In this document: positions 10,701 to 25,700 of the stretch, piece by piece
How the letters are laid out: each line of letters begins with the position of its first letter
Numbering within the stretch: the stretch's first letter is position 1
Source: Mytilus californianus
Lineage: Eukaryota > Mollusca > Bivalvia > Mytilida > Mytilidae
Assembly: GCF_021869535.1 (NCBI RefSeq)
Contig: NW_026262668.1
Location: 71,135,558 to 71,199,557 of the forward strand
Direction of reading: 5' to 3'
Length of the DNA stretch: 64,000 bases
Position numbers and translations under genes: made by a program
The notes under the pieces: generated by a model
What the model saw: only the letters and a program-made list of their open reading frames with translations
What the model was told of the DNA's origin: nothing
Databases searched by the model: none

Positions 10701-13700
10701 AATGTTGTCACTTCTGCAAAACATGTAATCAACTTGTGTGTTATTTGTGTATTGGAAAAGCTCACAAATTCCATAAATTGACAGAAATTAATCAAGGATT
10801 TGAAATGAAGATGGAGATATTAAGAAAATCACAGAAAAAAATTGATACTGGTATCCATACTCAGACGTGTAGCGAAGAAGAAATACGTAAAATTAAATTC
10901 CTTGAACATGCCAGCTTTAATAAGACAAAGCAAGAAATATTGGACTATAAGGAAGCTTTAACAAATGCAGTAAATGGACATGCTAATGAACTTCTGGACA
11001 AACTTTGCCAATGTCGAGAAAAGGTGTCAAAACCTATCAATCAGGAGGAGAAAAAGGTGAAAAGAAATCTCAAGTCTTTACTGAACCAGAAAGAGGTTGT
11101 AAACAATATACTAAAAACAAAAAATGCCATGACAGTTTTCACTTCAGCCGATACCTTTATGAACACTATTGAGACAAAAATGGAATCAGTAAATACAACA
11201 TTTCAGCATGTGCCAAAGTTTTCTCCAGGTACGGATAAAATGCCAGACCTTCAAAAAATCTTTGGTTCCCTTAAGAATGTCACATGCCCATATAACCCAG
11301 AGCCGAAAGTAATAGGAGAATACACAACAAATCTCAATGCATGTTACAATCTCAATGTTTCTCTAGATGGTTCAATGTGGATAAATGATCAAACTGTGTT
11401 GAAGAAGGTTGTTCCAACTGACAATGGTTTGGAAATTTTGATGAACTTCAATTGCACCATCTTAAACATGTCACAAATGAAGAATGGAGATTTACTTCTC
11501 ACTGTTGTTGGCTCACCTATTCTAAAAGTAATACCATCTGGAACAACAGAATTAAAGGATTCCTGCTACAACGTATCACCATTACAACCATTCGGTGTTC
11601 ATGCGACTCAAGACAACAAGGTCATAATAAGTGTCTTTGATAAAGAATCTATACAGGAAGTTGTACAAAGAAAGGTTATAGTGATGAATCAGTTAGGATT
11701 TAGGGAGAAAGTTTTCCTTAATGATCATCACAACAAACCATTATTCACTCTTCCGCGTCGTGTAACATCCAATAACCTCAATATAATTGGTGTTGTTGAT
11801 TTGCTATCTGACAACTGCTATGCAAGGACTGTTTTCTTGGACCTATCAGGCAATATTAAGAACATATACGGAGGACACCATTCTGTAAATAGTTATGAAA
11901 ACCAGTTTCGACCAAGAGACATTCTATCATTACCATCAAATAACTTTCTTGTTACAGAGCGTCTAAATCATGTTTTACATATACTTAACAGTGAAGGCGA
12001 AAGTATAACCTTTTATAACACACTTTCTTTAGGCATACAGATACCATATTCTATCTGTTTTTCAGAACAATATTTATTCATTAGCAGTAATCCGAGTTCT
12101 AATCAAACTAAAAATTCCAAAGACAAAGCCAAGATATACAAACTGGAGAATTTTGAGTGGTACTGATTGCATTCTCAAAGCCATGATGTAGATATTTTTA
12201 ATTATAAATAATTAATATAAAAACTAAATGTTATTTGTATTGTTTGTTAATTACACCTATAATAGTTAGACCAGTGGATGTTAATCAACCAACAATCAAC
12301 CAATATAATAATTAAAATGCTAATATTAGATCAGTTGTCTAATTAACAGTGATAACTGTGTAAGAATATGAAATATGGAATAGTTATTTAAGAAATTTCC
12401 AAATATAACTGCAATCATTACTTTTACTCTAATTAGCTGTTTTACTGAACTTGCATTTCCTACCTTGCTTGTATGGAGAAATCTCCCTTTGATCAAGACT
12501 ACGTCTCAAATAAGCTCACACAACTGCCTGTCCAGAAAATTTGGGGTCAATAATAAATTAAATAAGAACCAAAAATATGGTTTTACTTCCTATTATATAT
12601 CTCTCTAATAGAGTGTTTAAGCTAGGATTTTGAGGGCTTTAGTCACCTTTGCGTGAAAAGAAAACCAGCCTATCTTGGGCAGCAGCATAACATGATAGGA
12701 GTAATGTAGTAATTAGGGTTAAATACATTGGGAAAAAACATGTGTACTTTCATTTTATTATTTCTGTATTTCATTAGTATGTAAATAAAAATATGACAAT
12801 AATGATTAAAACAAAACAGCTGTTTTTTTCCAAAAGATACATATTGTATGTTTTTGTTGTGATTGTTATGCTTCAAACCGGGACTCACATCAGGATAAAT
12901 GGGGCTAATTTAAACTAGAGCTGTACGCAAAACGGGACTTATACCCCCAGTACATGCATTTTAGTTGCTACTGAGAAATTCAGTATTGAGGCAATGACGT
13001 TTTGCTTTTTGGTTTTTCAGCTATTCATTTTATATAATTATTGCCTCTGTTCAATCTGAAAGAATTATACTGACCCAGGAACAAAGTCTGAGATCGTTAA
13101 CTGTAAATTCAGAAATTAAAGGTCAAGGTAAAGGACAGTATGATGTTTCTGCATACAAAGTTTTGTCAATGTATGTGCCCCAGTACAAAAGTTATGCACC
13201 AAACACAAATCAGACAATGTTTTACTATCATAGGGGTAAAAGGTCAAATTCAAGGTCAGAGTGACCTGAATTTGATAAATGACACCCTTATCTTATGATG
13301 TATCAGCATACCAAGTTTGGTCAACATAAGTTTTAGGGTACAAAAGTTATAAGCAGGACACACATAAGATAAGGTTTAATTATCATAGGGGTCAAGTCAG
13401 AGTGACATAATTTTGGTATATACCACACTCCAAGCCCACGATGCAACTGCATACCTAGTTTGGTTAACTTAAGTATCAAAGTACAAAAGATATAAACCAG
13501 ACACAAATCGAATCTAATAATAGTTGTCAAAGGTCAAAGTCAAGGTCAGAGTGACCTAACTTAAGTATGTGACACATCCCCAGCCCATGATGCAATTGCA
13601 TACTAAATTTGGTTATTCTAAGTTTTACAGTACAAAAGTTATGCACTGGACACGCATTAGACAAGGTTTTACTACCATAGGGGTCACAGTCAAGGTCAGG

Positions 13701-16700
13701 GTGACTTAATTTTAGTATATGGCACACCCATCCCCATGATGCAACTGCAAACCAAGTTTGGTTAACTTTAGTTTAAAGAAAAAAAGTTATGCACCAGACA
13801 TGAAGAGGGATGGACAGACACACAGATGGACAGACAGACAAATGGACTTGTTGATTCATATATCACACCCACCCTTTTCAAATTTTGTTTGCAAGGTATA
13901 AAACTTTGTTTGCGTGGGGTAAAATTATAAAGAATCTATTTGCCGATGTTACTGTCTTTTAATTTACTTATGGTCTGTATATGTTACAGAATAAATAGAG
14001 AAAATATTTTGAAATTAAAAATAAAGAACAGATGCTTAATTTGAGTTAAATATACAGAATAGAGAAAATGCGTATGAAAAATAAAGAATACAGAAAATTA
14101 TGACCCTAGCACCATCCCCAACCACCTGTTAACTTAGCACCACAACTCAAAAGACAGATCATGAGTAGGTATTCAAATACAGTCAACTCTCGTTATCTCG
14201 AAGTCAGTCGGACCAGAGAAATATTTCGAGATACCCGTAGTTCGACACAAACGAATTACGGAAGTATGACAGACCAATGGACACAACTCTTGCTTAGCTG
14301 GGTAAGGCAAAAATAAATCCCGGTGGATATGTGTCGGGGATTGATATTCTGCTCTGAGATCGATATATCTTTATGTAATTGTTTGTTATGATTATAATAA
14401 AATTGTGTTTTTTAGTTTGTCTCTCTTTTTTCTTTATACAATAACTCATTTTCTTGTGGTTTCCAGCCGACAGTATAATATTTTACATTATTTCATAAAT
14501 AAAAATAAGATTTGTATTCAATAATTTAATAATTATCATCACATCAGCACTAACAATAGAAACAGTTTTACAATAATAAATAAATACATTGTATCTTTAA
14601 TTAAACACAAATAGTTTTGATAATATAGAATGTCTTTCAATCCTGTTTTGACGACTCAGCTTTCTGAAAGAAGATCGATATGTCACTTTGCTTTACACAC
14701 AAACTGTGAAGGTGGTGTTTCATCACAAAAGAGTTAACAAAGTTCAAGTGAGACATTGTGCTGTTTGAATTCTGAACGGTCTCGAGATGAGCATTTAATG
14801 TGTTAAGAGCAGCGAAAACGGAAGACATTGACGGTCTTGGAGGAGGCACTGGTTCATCATCCTGGTCACTCTGATCGTCTGTTGCAGATCTAGATGAGAT
14901 GATATCTTCGATGATATCTGTGTCTGTCATCTCGGCGGACGTTGTCAAATTCTCGTCAACGCTAGTATAGTCTTCTATACTGGTACCAGTTGGTAACCCG
15001 ATCCTGCAGAGTAAAGCCAAGGGAATGTCGTCGTCTGCATCATCGTCTATATTGTCACTAGGTGCGATGATGGGTGATTCGAAACCTGCATGGTGATAAC
15101 AATTGGCTATTGTTGTTTGAGTAACTTTACTCCAGGCATGATTTAGCATACGAATTCCGTCAAGGACGGTTATTGTAAATTCAGTTTTAGTGTCAATGGC
15201 AGTGATTTGCTTTTGGATGACTAATTTGCGATAGTGAAGTTTTAAATTTCTGATTACACCTTGGTCCATTGGTGGAGTTACACTATTAGTGTTTGGTGGT
15301 AAAAATACCAATTTAATTGACTTTAAACCAGGAACATGAGGATGAGCTGGACAATTGTCCACTATCATGACTATACGTCTCTTTCTTTTAGTCATTTGTT
15401 TATCAACTTGATGAAGCCAATTTATGAAAAATTCTGAAGTCATCCAAGCCTTTTTGTTGGTGACATACTCAGTAGGTAATGATTTGACATTTTTAAAACA
15501 ATAAGGATTATTAGATTTGCCAATGACTAGAATAGGCAATTTATCATTCCCAGACATATTAGCACAAACTAAAGCAGTCAACCTTTCCTTACTTTGTTTG
15601 CCACCACTGCATTTTACATCTTTAAATTCTAGAGTCTTATCAGGTAATAACCGAAAAAATAAACCAGTTTCATCTGCGTTATAAATTTGATCAGGCGAGT
15701 AGTCATTTAGAAGATTGGACAATTTATTTTTCCATTCATTCATTTCATCTGAATTTTCTTGAACAGATTTTGACTCCCCACAGATTTTTTGGAAAGCAAT
15801 ATTGTGTCGACCTTTGAATCGTTCTAACCAACCAGAAGAGCATTCAAATTCATTTTCTGCAATGCCTTAATTTGTTGCAAAAAATTTAGCCTTTTCTCTC
15901 ATTAACTCCCCTGATATAGCAACATTTTGTTCCCTAGCATTTTTGAACCATTTTAAAAGAGCAACTTCTACCTCTGGAAATTTAGCAGTTCTATATTTTT
16001 TTCTTTGTGAACCCATTTCTCCCTAAAGATATTTTTGCTTAATTTCTTCACTTTTTTTTAACCACGTTGATAAGGTAGACATAGGAATGCCAAAATCTGA
16101 AGCAATTTGTTTTTTGGTTTTATCACCTCTCTCTACTGCCATAATGTCTCGTATGATTTAGCATCTAATTTACGTTTTATGCCTATGCCTGTTACTGCTG
16201 AGCTAGTTATCCCCCCAGTTTTTAGGCTGGGTCCTTCACTAGCTTGATCAACATTTGTAAATCTGGCTATCCCCCCCGAGACAAAGCTCGGGTCCTTCAC
16301 CAGATTCACGTGTAACAGTTTCATCAGAAGACATTCTGAAAGGCATGTTGGATAAAAACAACGGAACCTTTTTATAACATCAGTAAATATTTTCTCAAAT
16401 ATGAGAAATTTAAACTTCTTTTCATTTTCTTTTATTTCTTTGTATTACCGCGAGAGAAAACAAAAGATTAAAGACGCTGATTGAGAAGTATTGAGTTGCT
16501 CACTTAATCCTCATGTATGAACAAGCAAGCGCTAATTAGTGTATTATTAGGGCTAATTGATTATAAACCTTCTAAATAACTTTTGATAATCTATAACAAT
16601 GCATAGCAAATTATTCATTATTGACATCAAAGATAATCATAGGTAAATACTCTGTCATAAATCAATACAGTGTTCAATGACCGGAAATTTAATTACAAGT

Positions 16701-19700
16701 GTACTGTCGGATTACCTTGTCATGAAATCGATTTAAATCCCCGAGGTTACGTTTTGACACATGTGTATTACTTCGACATAAAGAATGTAATTTAAATGCT
16801 TTTGTTAGCCTTGGGACTGTAAATTTAATTCGAGACATCCGAAATTTCGACTCATCAGGAGTAGAAATACATGTATCTATATGAAACAAAGTTCGGGACC
16901 ACGGGAAAATTTCGACTCATCCGAAATTTCGACTCAACCGAGTTCGAGACAACGAGAGTTAACTGTACTAGGAAAAATTATAATTGAGTTATTTTTCTTG
17001 TATTCAAATGTGCTCCTACTTCTTTTGAGGATTATACACAGTAGAAGTGAATACAATCTTTGTTATTTTAATATCAAAAGTGAGGGCAGGCAAAGACAAA
17101 ATACGTCTGAATTTAACATTTTTAACAGAATTATAGTTTTTAAATGAGTTAATTACAGTTTTCGTCTCTGTAATTATGTTGTTATAATGAAACTACGATA
17201 AACGTTGCAAATTGTGTGATCATATGAAAAATGTCTTAAATTTGAAATATCAATGATGAGTGACAGATTCTGTTTGTATGAATTAATTTTGATGCTCATT
17301 AATGACAAGCGGATTACCTGTAACAACAAATTAAGACACCTGTTGTGGCTGTTGATTAGTTTGGGGTCGTAAACTTGTCCTCAGGTAAAATTGCGTAAAA
17401 TTCTTTACTTTTACAAATTTAAGTGACAAAATTGATAAGAAATACTTTTGAAATTTCAAAAAATTGTTCCACAAATGGTAAAATCAATCAGCCTCTATAT
17501 GTCACCATACCTATTTAAGGAAAATTTTTGAAATTTCTAGTGATCTACGCAAATTTTCAGAATTTTTTCTCTCACTTCATTCTATACTTTAGAATACTTT
17601 TAACAGAACTTTTTATTAATAAATGTACAGTATAATGAAGCTTATTCACTCAAGATTTCAACAAGTTAAGTTTTATTTATGTATGAGTACAAATAAGACA
17701 ATAGGAGGCATACACATTGCAGACATGTATATACATGTATGTTTGCACATTGACAAAATAAAGGGAAACTCTGACCTTTTGTCGCATGACCAATGTCTTG
17801 ACCTAAGAAGCCATTAATCGTATGCCGTCCAATGTAACAACTTGATTTGACAGTGCCAGTTATGTAATAAAACAGAATAATATAATAGGAAGGAATGAAA
17901 ATTGAATACCTCGTATAAAGTGATCAATGCATGACTGCCACATAAAATTACGTTTAAATGACACTATAATAGGTACCATTCATGAAAACAAAGTTGCATC
18001 AAAATTCAGTATCACAGCAAGACATTAGTTATGAATCTTTGAAATTTACCTTTCAGCATCTAGGTTAAAATGATTGAGGCTAAAAGCAAATCTGCTGTGC
18101 TAGCATATTGCAGCTCAACTTATTGACTGGTTATGAGAGTAATAGAAAGTTTGTTGTCCTTGAGATAGCTACTATTGTTCTAGGGGAAGAAATGTAAGTA
18201 TGCTTTATTTTGATCACTTTGCATTTTGAGGATTTGACTGTGGTTATTCCACAGTAGTTGGTTAAAATATCTGACCAGTTAAACAGTTTGATTTATAAAA
18301 CAAATTGAAATTCAGTCAGATTTTGAATGAAATGCAATAGGTAAAAAAGAAACACTTACAATCAAGTCACCATAATTGTATATTTAAATAGCTAATTGAA
18401 GGATTATAAACAGAAATGTGTTGAAATACTTTCCATAGAACGAATGTAAAAATAGCTTGAGGATCACATATATTTACATGTATGCATGGACAGAAAAAAA
18501 TTAATCTGCACATCCTTTCCACCGTGATGCATCTTATCTCAATTTGCATAATTGAGATCATTTTACAATGTAAAATTACTTATACATGATACAATACTTA
18601 CACTCATTTGAAGCAAGCAATATTAATAATGGTCAAGTGGCCTTGTACTTGTAGAAGGTGAGCGTATATCCAGATGCATTTGCATATCAAGTTTACATGA
18701 CTATAGACCTGAATATGCACACACAAGTACACCATTTGTTTTTGTTTTACTCTGAAATTACAATATAAATAGTATACCTGTAGTTTTACAAGTGATTCAC
18801 CTAGATGAAGCCTCCATTCTCTATTAAACTTTGATAACAAATTGATAAAGGCACACGTTTTCTCTGCTTCAAACATGGCTGCCTCTGTCATTGTAATTCT
18901 AGACCTCTCTAAACACTGTAATTATACAATAGTTCAGCTTATACCCCAATTATTGTCTAATTATGCAAATATGACCTGGGACTGAATTTTTCAAAGTTAC
19001 ACTTGCATTAATTACCAGGACAATTTTTTAACATAATGTGTCTATCTTGACAGTTTTAATTTTACATTTTTCATATTTTAGTGTGCAAAAAAAAGTTGCA
19101 CACCAGTTCAATTTTAATGGCTAATCTATGAAGGCAAAGTAAGTAAAAATAAACCTACTATGAGTATACTACGATGTTCATAATTTGCCTAAAAAGGTTT
19201 TGGTGTTCTATTTAGACCCTTTCAATTTTTATGCTCTCAACCATTAATTTTCCACTTTCCAAACCTTTGAGTCTGGAGCATACCAGATGAAAGTTATTTC
19301 AGAAAAATGTGTTGTGTGCCCAGAAATGTCATTTTTTTAAACAATACTAACTATTAAAATGATGCAGACTGTTCCACTTGAGAATTTACTTAACATCTTT
19401 ATTTATTGTATTGGGATAAGTTTCATGTCATTTTTCTTGAAAATATTGTAAGGTTCGGAGGTAGCGTAAATAGTGACTAATACAGTTATATATAAGATTT
19501 AACATTAACTTATTGATCTTACTGAATCAAAAAAAAAATCTTTATAGCAATTATCATATTTTCTGAAACAAAATAATAAATAACCTCTTGCATTCTGTCT
19601 TGATGAGCACCCACAAAATTGAGTGAATCTTCCAGGAAGGAATATTTCAATAACCCTAGTATGGTAGCATACAGATCTAGACAGACACATAATACAGTAT

Positions 19701-22700
19701 GCCACTGATTTTTATCTTCTGTACTGCCCATAGATTCTTTAGGCTGCAAAAAAGTGATAGAATGTTCATCGAAAAAAATATTATTGAGAATATAGATCCA
19801 ACAGACTCAATGGCAATATATACCTATCGATAGCAAACCTGCCAACTTTTTAATTTCTCCATGGAGGATTTTAAGCACAAGAGGACTAAATGCATAACTA
19901 ATACATGTCAGAAGTTATGTATTCTACATTCTATGGTTTGAGTAAGGGCTATTCCAGGGAAAATGTATGGGAGAGTTGGACATTGTAATAACATTTTTTC
20001 TGTTGGTAATAGAGAAGGAAGCAAATACAATTCTGTTACAAATGATATGAAATTTTGGTAGAGGTGTAAAAAAAAAAAGTGATATCCAACCACCCAACCT
20101 CATATATTTTTTAAAAATAACCCTTAGTGTATATATATGCCTAAACGTCTTTTTCGCAACTTTCAATGCCTGTTTTTCTGTATTTATATTATGTAATGAA
20201 GGATTTCAAGAGTCGAGTCAACACCTCTCATTGGGGAAATCCAAAATAGCTAGGTGTGCCTTAACAACCTTAGTATATGTTATGATTCACAATAAAATCT
20301 AGCCTTTTAAGTGATCATATGGTATTATTAAAAGTTTTGAGATATATTTCAATAAAACAGCAACCCAAAACATAAACTGTTGACACAGAGATATGTCTTG
20401 CCTTTTTGTAATTTTGATAGTATAATGCAAATATTGTATCCAAATGGCAATATTTAAACATATAAACTATGCAAAACATTCAATACCATTGACTTATCAC
20501 AAGTGGTTCTCTAAACACTAATCTAAACACAAACTTTAACTTGTAAATTATGTAACAGTTTCAAAGTCAAAGAACCTTGATAGGGGGTGAGGCCAAATAA
20601 TCTCCATGGAAATGAAGACTTGCAAATGATAATACTATCATTTACTTAACATGAGTGGTTCCTCTTACACTGATCTAATCACAAACTTTGACACTTAAAC
20701 TATGCAAAACATTCAAAATCAATAGACCATGACTGAGAGGGCCGAACCTAATGATCTCAATGCAAATGAGATGTGTCAATGTTTGTCTGCATACCAAATA
20801 TCATTGACCTACCACCAGTGGTTCCCCTCAAACTGACCTAATCACAAACTTATACCTGTTAAGTAAGCAAAAGTTTCAAAGTCAACAATAGACCATGACT
20901 GAGGGGTGGGGCCAAAAAAATCTCCATGGAAATGGTATGTGCCAATGCTTATACAACTGCATACCAAATATCGCTGACCTACCACTAGTGGTTCCCCATA
21001 ATTTGCCCTAATCACAAACTAATACATTGTAGACACCACCTCAGCAGCAGGAAACTGCATAGTTTAGTCTCAATTTTTGACTCTTGTCAATGCTAGACAA
21101 TAATAAAACCAATAAAGACATACAATAGTCATGATATGACCTTCAACAACTAGACAAATGTCTTTTAACATTTCATTTTAGTATGGATACATCAAATAGT
21201 TAGCTTTATTCCAAACCATTCTAATGCAATCTCAATGTCAACCACGAAAGACATTCTTTAATATCAACTTACCTTGCCTGCAGACAAAGTTTTAGGGAAA
21301 AAATCTGTTTCTTTCTGGTAGAGAAGCATAACTGACAGGCATGTATGCTGAACAAGACCACTCATCACAACAGACTCTGCTCCCTAATAATTGATATTTT
21401 AACATGTAATAGAAATAAACATGAAAAACGGATAATTTACATGTCAGTTTGAAAAACATATGTATTTTTAAAATGAATCAAAAATAAAGGTGAAATCAAA
21501 ATGAAATAAATGCAACAAGTTTTTTCATAAGATCATCTCAATAGCTTTTAAAATCTTTTTCAAAAACATTTCATTTCATAGAAGACTATTAGAAACAAAA
21601 ACAAAATCTGGTACAAAATATAAATATTATGACAGAAAACATTTCTTTGATTTTAATATTTCACAGCAATTCATTTTAATTCCAATTTTTTTAAATAAAA
21701 TTAAAACCTGGAACATAAAAATTGATATAAAAATAAGAAGATGTGGTATGTTGCCAATGAGACAACTTTCCACAAGAGACCAGATGACACAGAAATTAAC
21801 AACTATAGGTCACCGTACGGCCTTCAACAATGAGCAAAGTCCATACCGTATAGTCAGCTATAAAAGGCTCCGAAATGACAAATGTAAACAATTCAAACGA
21901 GAAAATTAACGGACTAATTTATGTACAAAATGATAAACTTTTCAACTATGTGTTGGTGTGAAATATTATATGAATTAGGCCAAAATAAATAGTGTGTTTC
22001 CTATTTCACCTCCAAAAAAATTAGGTAGGGTAGGTAGGTAAAACATTTTATTTTATGAAAACATTTTATTTTTTTTCTATTGTTGTCATTTTTTAAATAA
22101 GTTTTCTACAGGTACAACCAAACTTCAAAACCAAATCTTTATATCTATGGAAGAATTTAGTAAAGGGTTTAAGTAATTTGTGGTAACGAAATCCCTGACT
22201 TATTTATTTACCAGTAATACATAGATTACATTCATTGAAATCCAAAACGTTACAACAGACACTGGCATGGCGACGAGTTGTGATATATAATAACCGTAAG
22301 ATGGTGCCAACGGAACATCGCTGTCCAAAAAAGGAAAATTAACAATAGGGAACGAAAAATCGTCCCTTTTGTCATAAATTTTAGTGTAGAGTTCCCATGT
22401 AAAACTAGGAAAGGACAGTTATTAACCGTTTATATTTGATTTATTTAAAGTAAGTTCCTTTGGATAAATTTCGCCAGTATATTTAGAAAATTCTTATTTA
22501 ACGAAAAAATATCAACAAGATAACAGTAAGTGTTGTTGAATTTATCAATCAAAAGCAATTTAGACGGGTCTTTACAGAGTTTGGTCATAAACTGTGATTC
22601 ATAACAGTACACGAACAAGTCTGCTATTAAAGGGGAGCAATTGGTGCCCATAGGAATACCTACAACCTGTCGATCAACTTTATTGCCAAAACGTACATAA

Positions 22701-25700
22701 ATATTGTCAAGGAGAAAATTAACAGCTTCAATCATCTCATCACACCTCCAGTAAGTATATCTAGCATATTTACCTTTCTCATTAGAGAAGAAGGCTTTGC
22801 TTATTTTTTGTCAAAAATTGGTTTCAATTTCTCTTATATAATAATAGGCAATTTAGTTTATTGATGTTTGCATCAAAAAGAAAAGTGTTGATCTGTAAAT
22901 ACTAACCTTTTCATTTTTGGCAATGGTAAGAAGTAAGAGAAAGGCTGCATGGACATAACTCAGAGCCTGCCTAGCCTATGTAGGAAAAAATGAACTAAGT
23001 AAAAGACACCTTCATTACATGAACATGATATGTTAACATTAGAAAGGGATTTTAAAAGTAGTAAATTAGTTAGTTCTAAACTTTGTTGAAATACTTTATT
23101 TTCTGTGAACAAAATATAACTATAACTTTATCAGGTGTGCTTTAAAGCAACATTTTGAAAAGGAAAAAGATTATATGTTTGTGAGACCTAAACAGAACAA
23201 TCAAAACAATCTTAGGCTAACTTTACCAGAGAGAGCTGCGATCTTAATTTCAATATAAATACATAATTTTGAACTGCAATTTTACACATAAATATATCAT
23301 TTAAATCATGCCAGTACCAAAGATAATGTCCAGGGCTGATTGAGGTACACCTTAAATGAAAAGTGAAATATTTTTTTGGTAAGCATAAAAAGCAATGTTT
23401 AATCTGGATATAAAAAGCATCGAAAATGAGATTTTATGAAGATTAAAGAATGTATTTTACCCTGATGTACATTTCCATGGATGATAGTAGTGTAGATAGC
23501 ACCAAGTGTTCCTGGATTATTGGTAACCAGATCTCAGATCTCTCACACTGTAGTAGGATCTCTTGTATCAAACAACAGGTCACTATCTGAAGCTTAAACA
23601 AGATAAAGGGATAGAAAGTCTGGTGAATAGTAGGATCTCTTGTATCAAACAACAGGTCACTATCTGAAGCTAAAACAAGATAAAGGGATAGAAAGTCTGG
23701 TGAATAGTTGGATCTCTTGTATCAAACAACAGGTCACTATCTGAAGCTAAAACAAGATAAAGGGATAGAAAGTCTGGTGAATAGTAGGATCTCTTGTATC
23801 AAACAACAGGTCACTATCTGAAGCTAAAACAAGATAAAGGGATAGAAAGTCTGGTGAATAGTAGGATCTCTTGTATCAAACAACAGGTCACTATCTGAAG
23901 CTAAAACAAGATAAAGGGATAGAAAGTCTGGTGAATAGTAGGATCTCTTGTATCAAACAACAGGTCACTATCTGAAGCTAAAACAAGATAAACGGATAGA
24001 AAGTCTGGTGAAAAGTAGGATCTCTTGTATCAAACAATAGGTCACTATCTGAAGATAAAACAAGATAAAGGGATAGAAAGTCTGATGAACAGTAGGATCT
24101 CTTGTATCAAACAACAGGTCACTATCTGAAGCTAAAACATGATAAAGGGATAGAAAGTCTAGTGAATAGTAGGATCTCTTGTATCAAACAACAAGTCACT
24201 ATCTGAAGCTAAAACAAGATAAAGGGATAAAAAGTCTGGTGAATTGTAGGATCTCTTGTATCAAACAACAGGTCACTATCTGAAGCTAAAACAAGATAAA
24301 GGGATAGAAAGTCTGGTGAATAGTAGGATCTCTTGTATCAAACAACAGGTCACTATCTGAAGCTAAAACAAGATAAAGGGATAGAAAGTCTGGTGAATAG
24401 TAGGATCTCTTGTATCAAACAACAGGTCACTATCTGAAGCTAAAACAAGATAAAGGGATAGAAAGTCTGGTGAATAGTAGGATCTCTTGTATCAAACAAC
24501 AGGTCACTATCTGAAGCTAAAACAAGTTAAAGGGATAGAAAGTCTGGTGAATAGTAGGATCTCTTGTATCAAACAACAAGTCACTATCTGAAGCTAAAAA
24601 AAGATAAACAGATAGAAAGTCTGATGAATAGAAGGATCTCTATCAAACAACAGGTTACTATCTGAAGCTAAAACAAGATAAACGGATAGAAAGTCTGGTG
24701 AATAGTAGGATCTCTTGTATCAAACAATAGGTCACTATCTGAAGCTAAAACAAGATAAAGGGATAGAAAGTCTGGTGAACAGTAGGATCTCTTGTATCAA
24801 ACAACAAGTCACTATCTGAAGCTAAAAAAAGATAAACGGATAGAAAGTCTGATGAATAGAAGGATCTCTTGTATCAAACAACAGGTCACTATCTGAAGCT
24901 AAAACAAGATAAAGGGATAGAAAGTCTGGTGAATAGTAGGATCTCTTGTATCAAACAACAGGTCACTATCTGAAGCTAAAACAAGATAAAGGGATAGAAA
25001 GTCTGGTGAATAGTAGGATCTCTTGTATCAAACAACAGGTCACTATCTGAAGCTAAAACAAGATAAACGGATAGAAAGTCTGGTGAATAGTAGGATCTCT
25101 TGTATCAAACAATAGGTCACTATCTGAAGCTAAAACAAGATAAAGGGATAGAAAGTCTGGTGAACAGTAGGATCTCTTGTATCAAACAACAGGTCACTAT
25201 CTGAAGCTAAAACAAGATAAAGGGATAGAAAGTCTGGTGAATAGTAGGATCTCTTGTATCAAACAACAAGTCACTAGCTGAAGCTAAAACAAGATAAAGG
25301 GATAGAAAGTCTGGTGAATAGTAGGATCTCTTGTATCAAACAACAGGTCACTATCTGAAGCTAAAACAAGATAAAGGGATAGAAAGTCTGGTGAATAGTA
25401 GGATCTCTTGTATCAAACAACAGGTCACTATCTGAAGCTAAAACAAGATAAAGGGATAGAAAGTCTGGTGAAAAGTAGGATCTCTTGTATCAAACAACAG
25501 GTCACTATCTGAAGCTAAAACAAGATAAAGGGACAGAAAGTCTGGTGAATAGTAGGATCTCTTGTATCAAACAACCGGTGACTATCTGAAGCTAAAACAA
25601 GATAAAGGGATAGAAAGTCTGGTGAATAGTAGGATCTCTTGTATCAAACAATAGGTCACTGTCTGTAGCTAAAACATGATAAAGGGATAGAAAGTCTGGT

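Noticed and set aside
13333..13727. Two minus-strand open frames
   Set aside because: Both are readings of the family E tandem repeat.
23461..23547. Shorter exon 23 using acceptor CTACTACAG
   Set aside because: It keeps phase 0 but drops residues IVTCCLIQEILLQ that align with the family, and has a poorer pyrimidine tract; kept only as an alternative.
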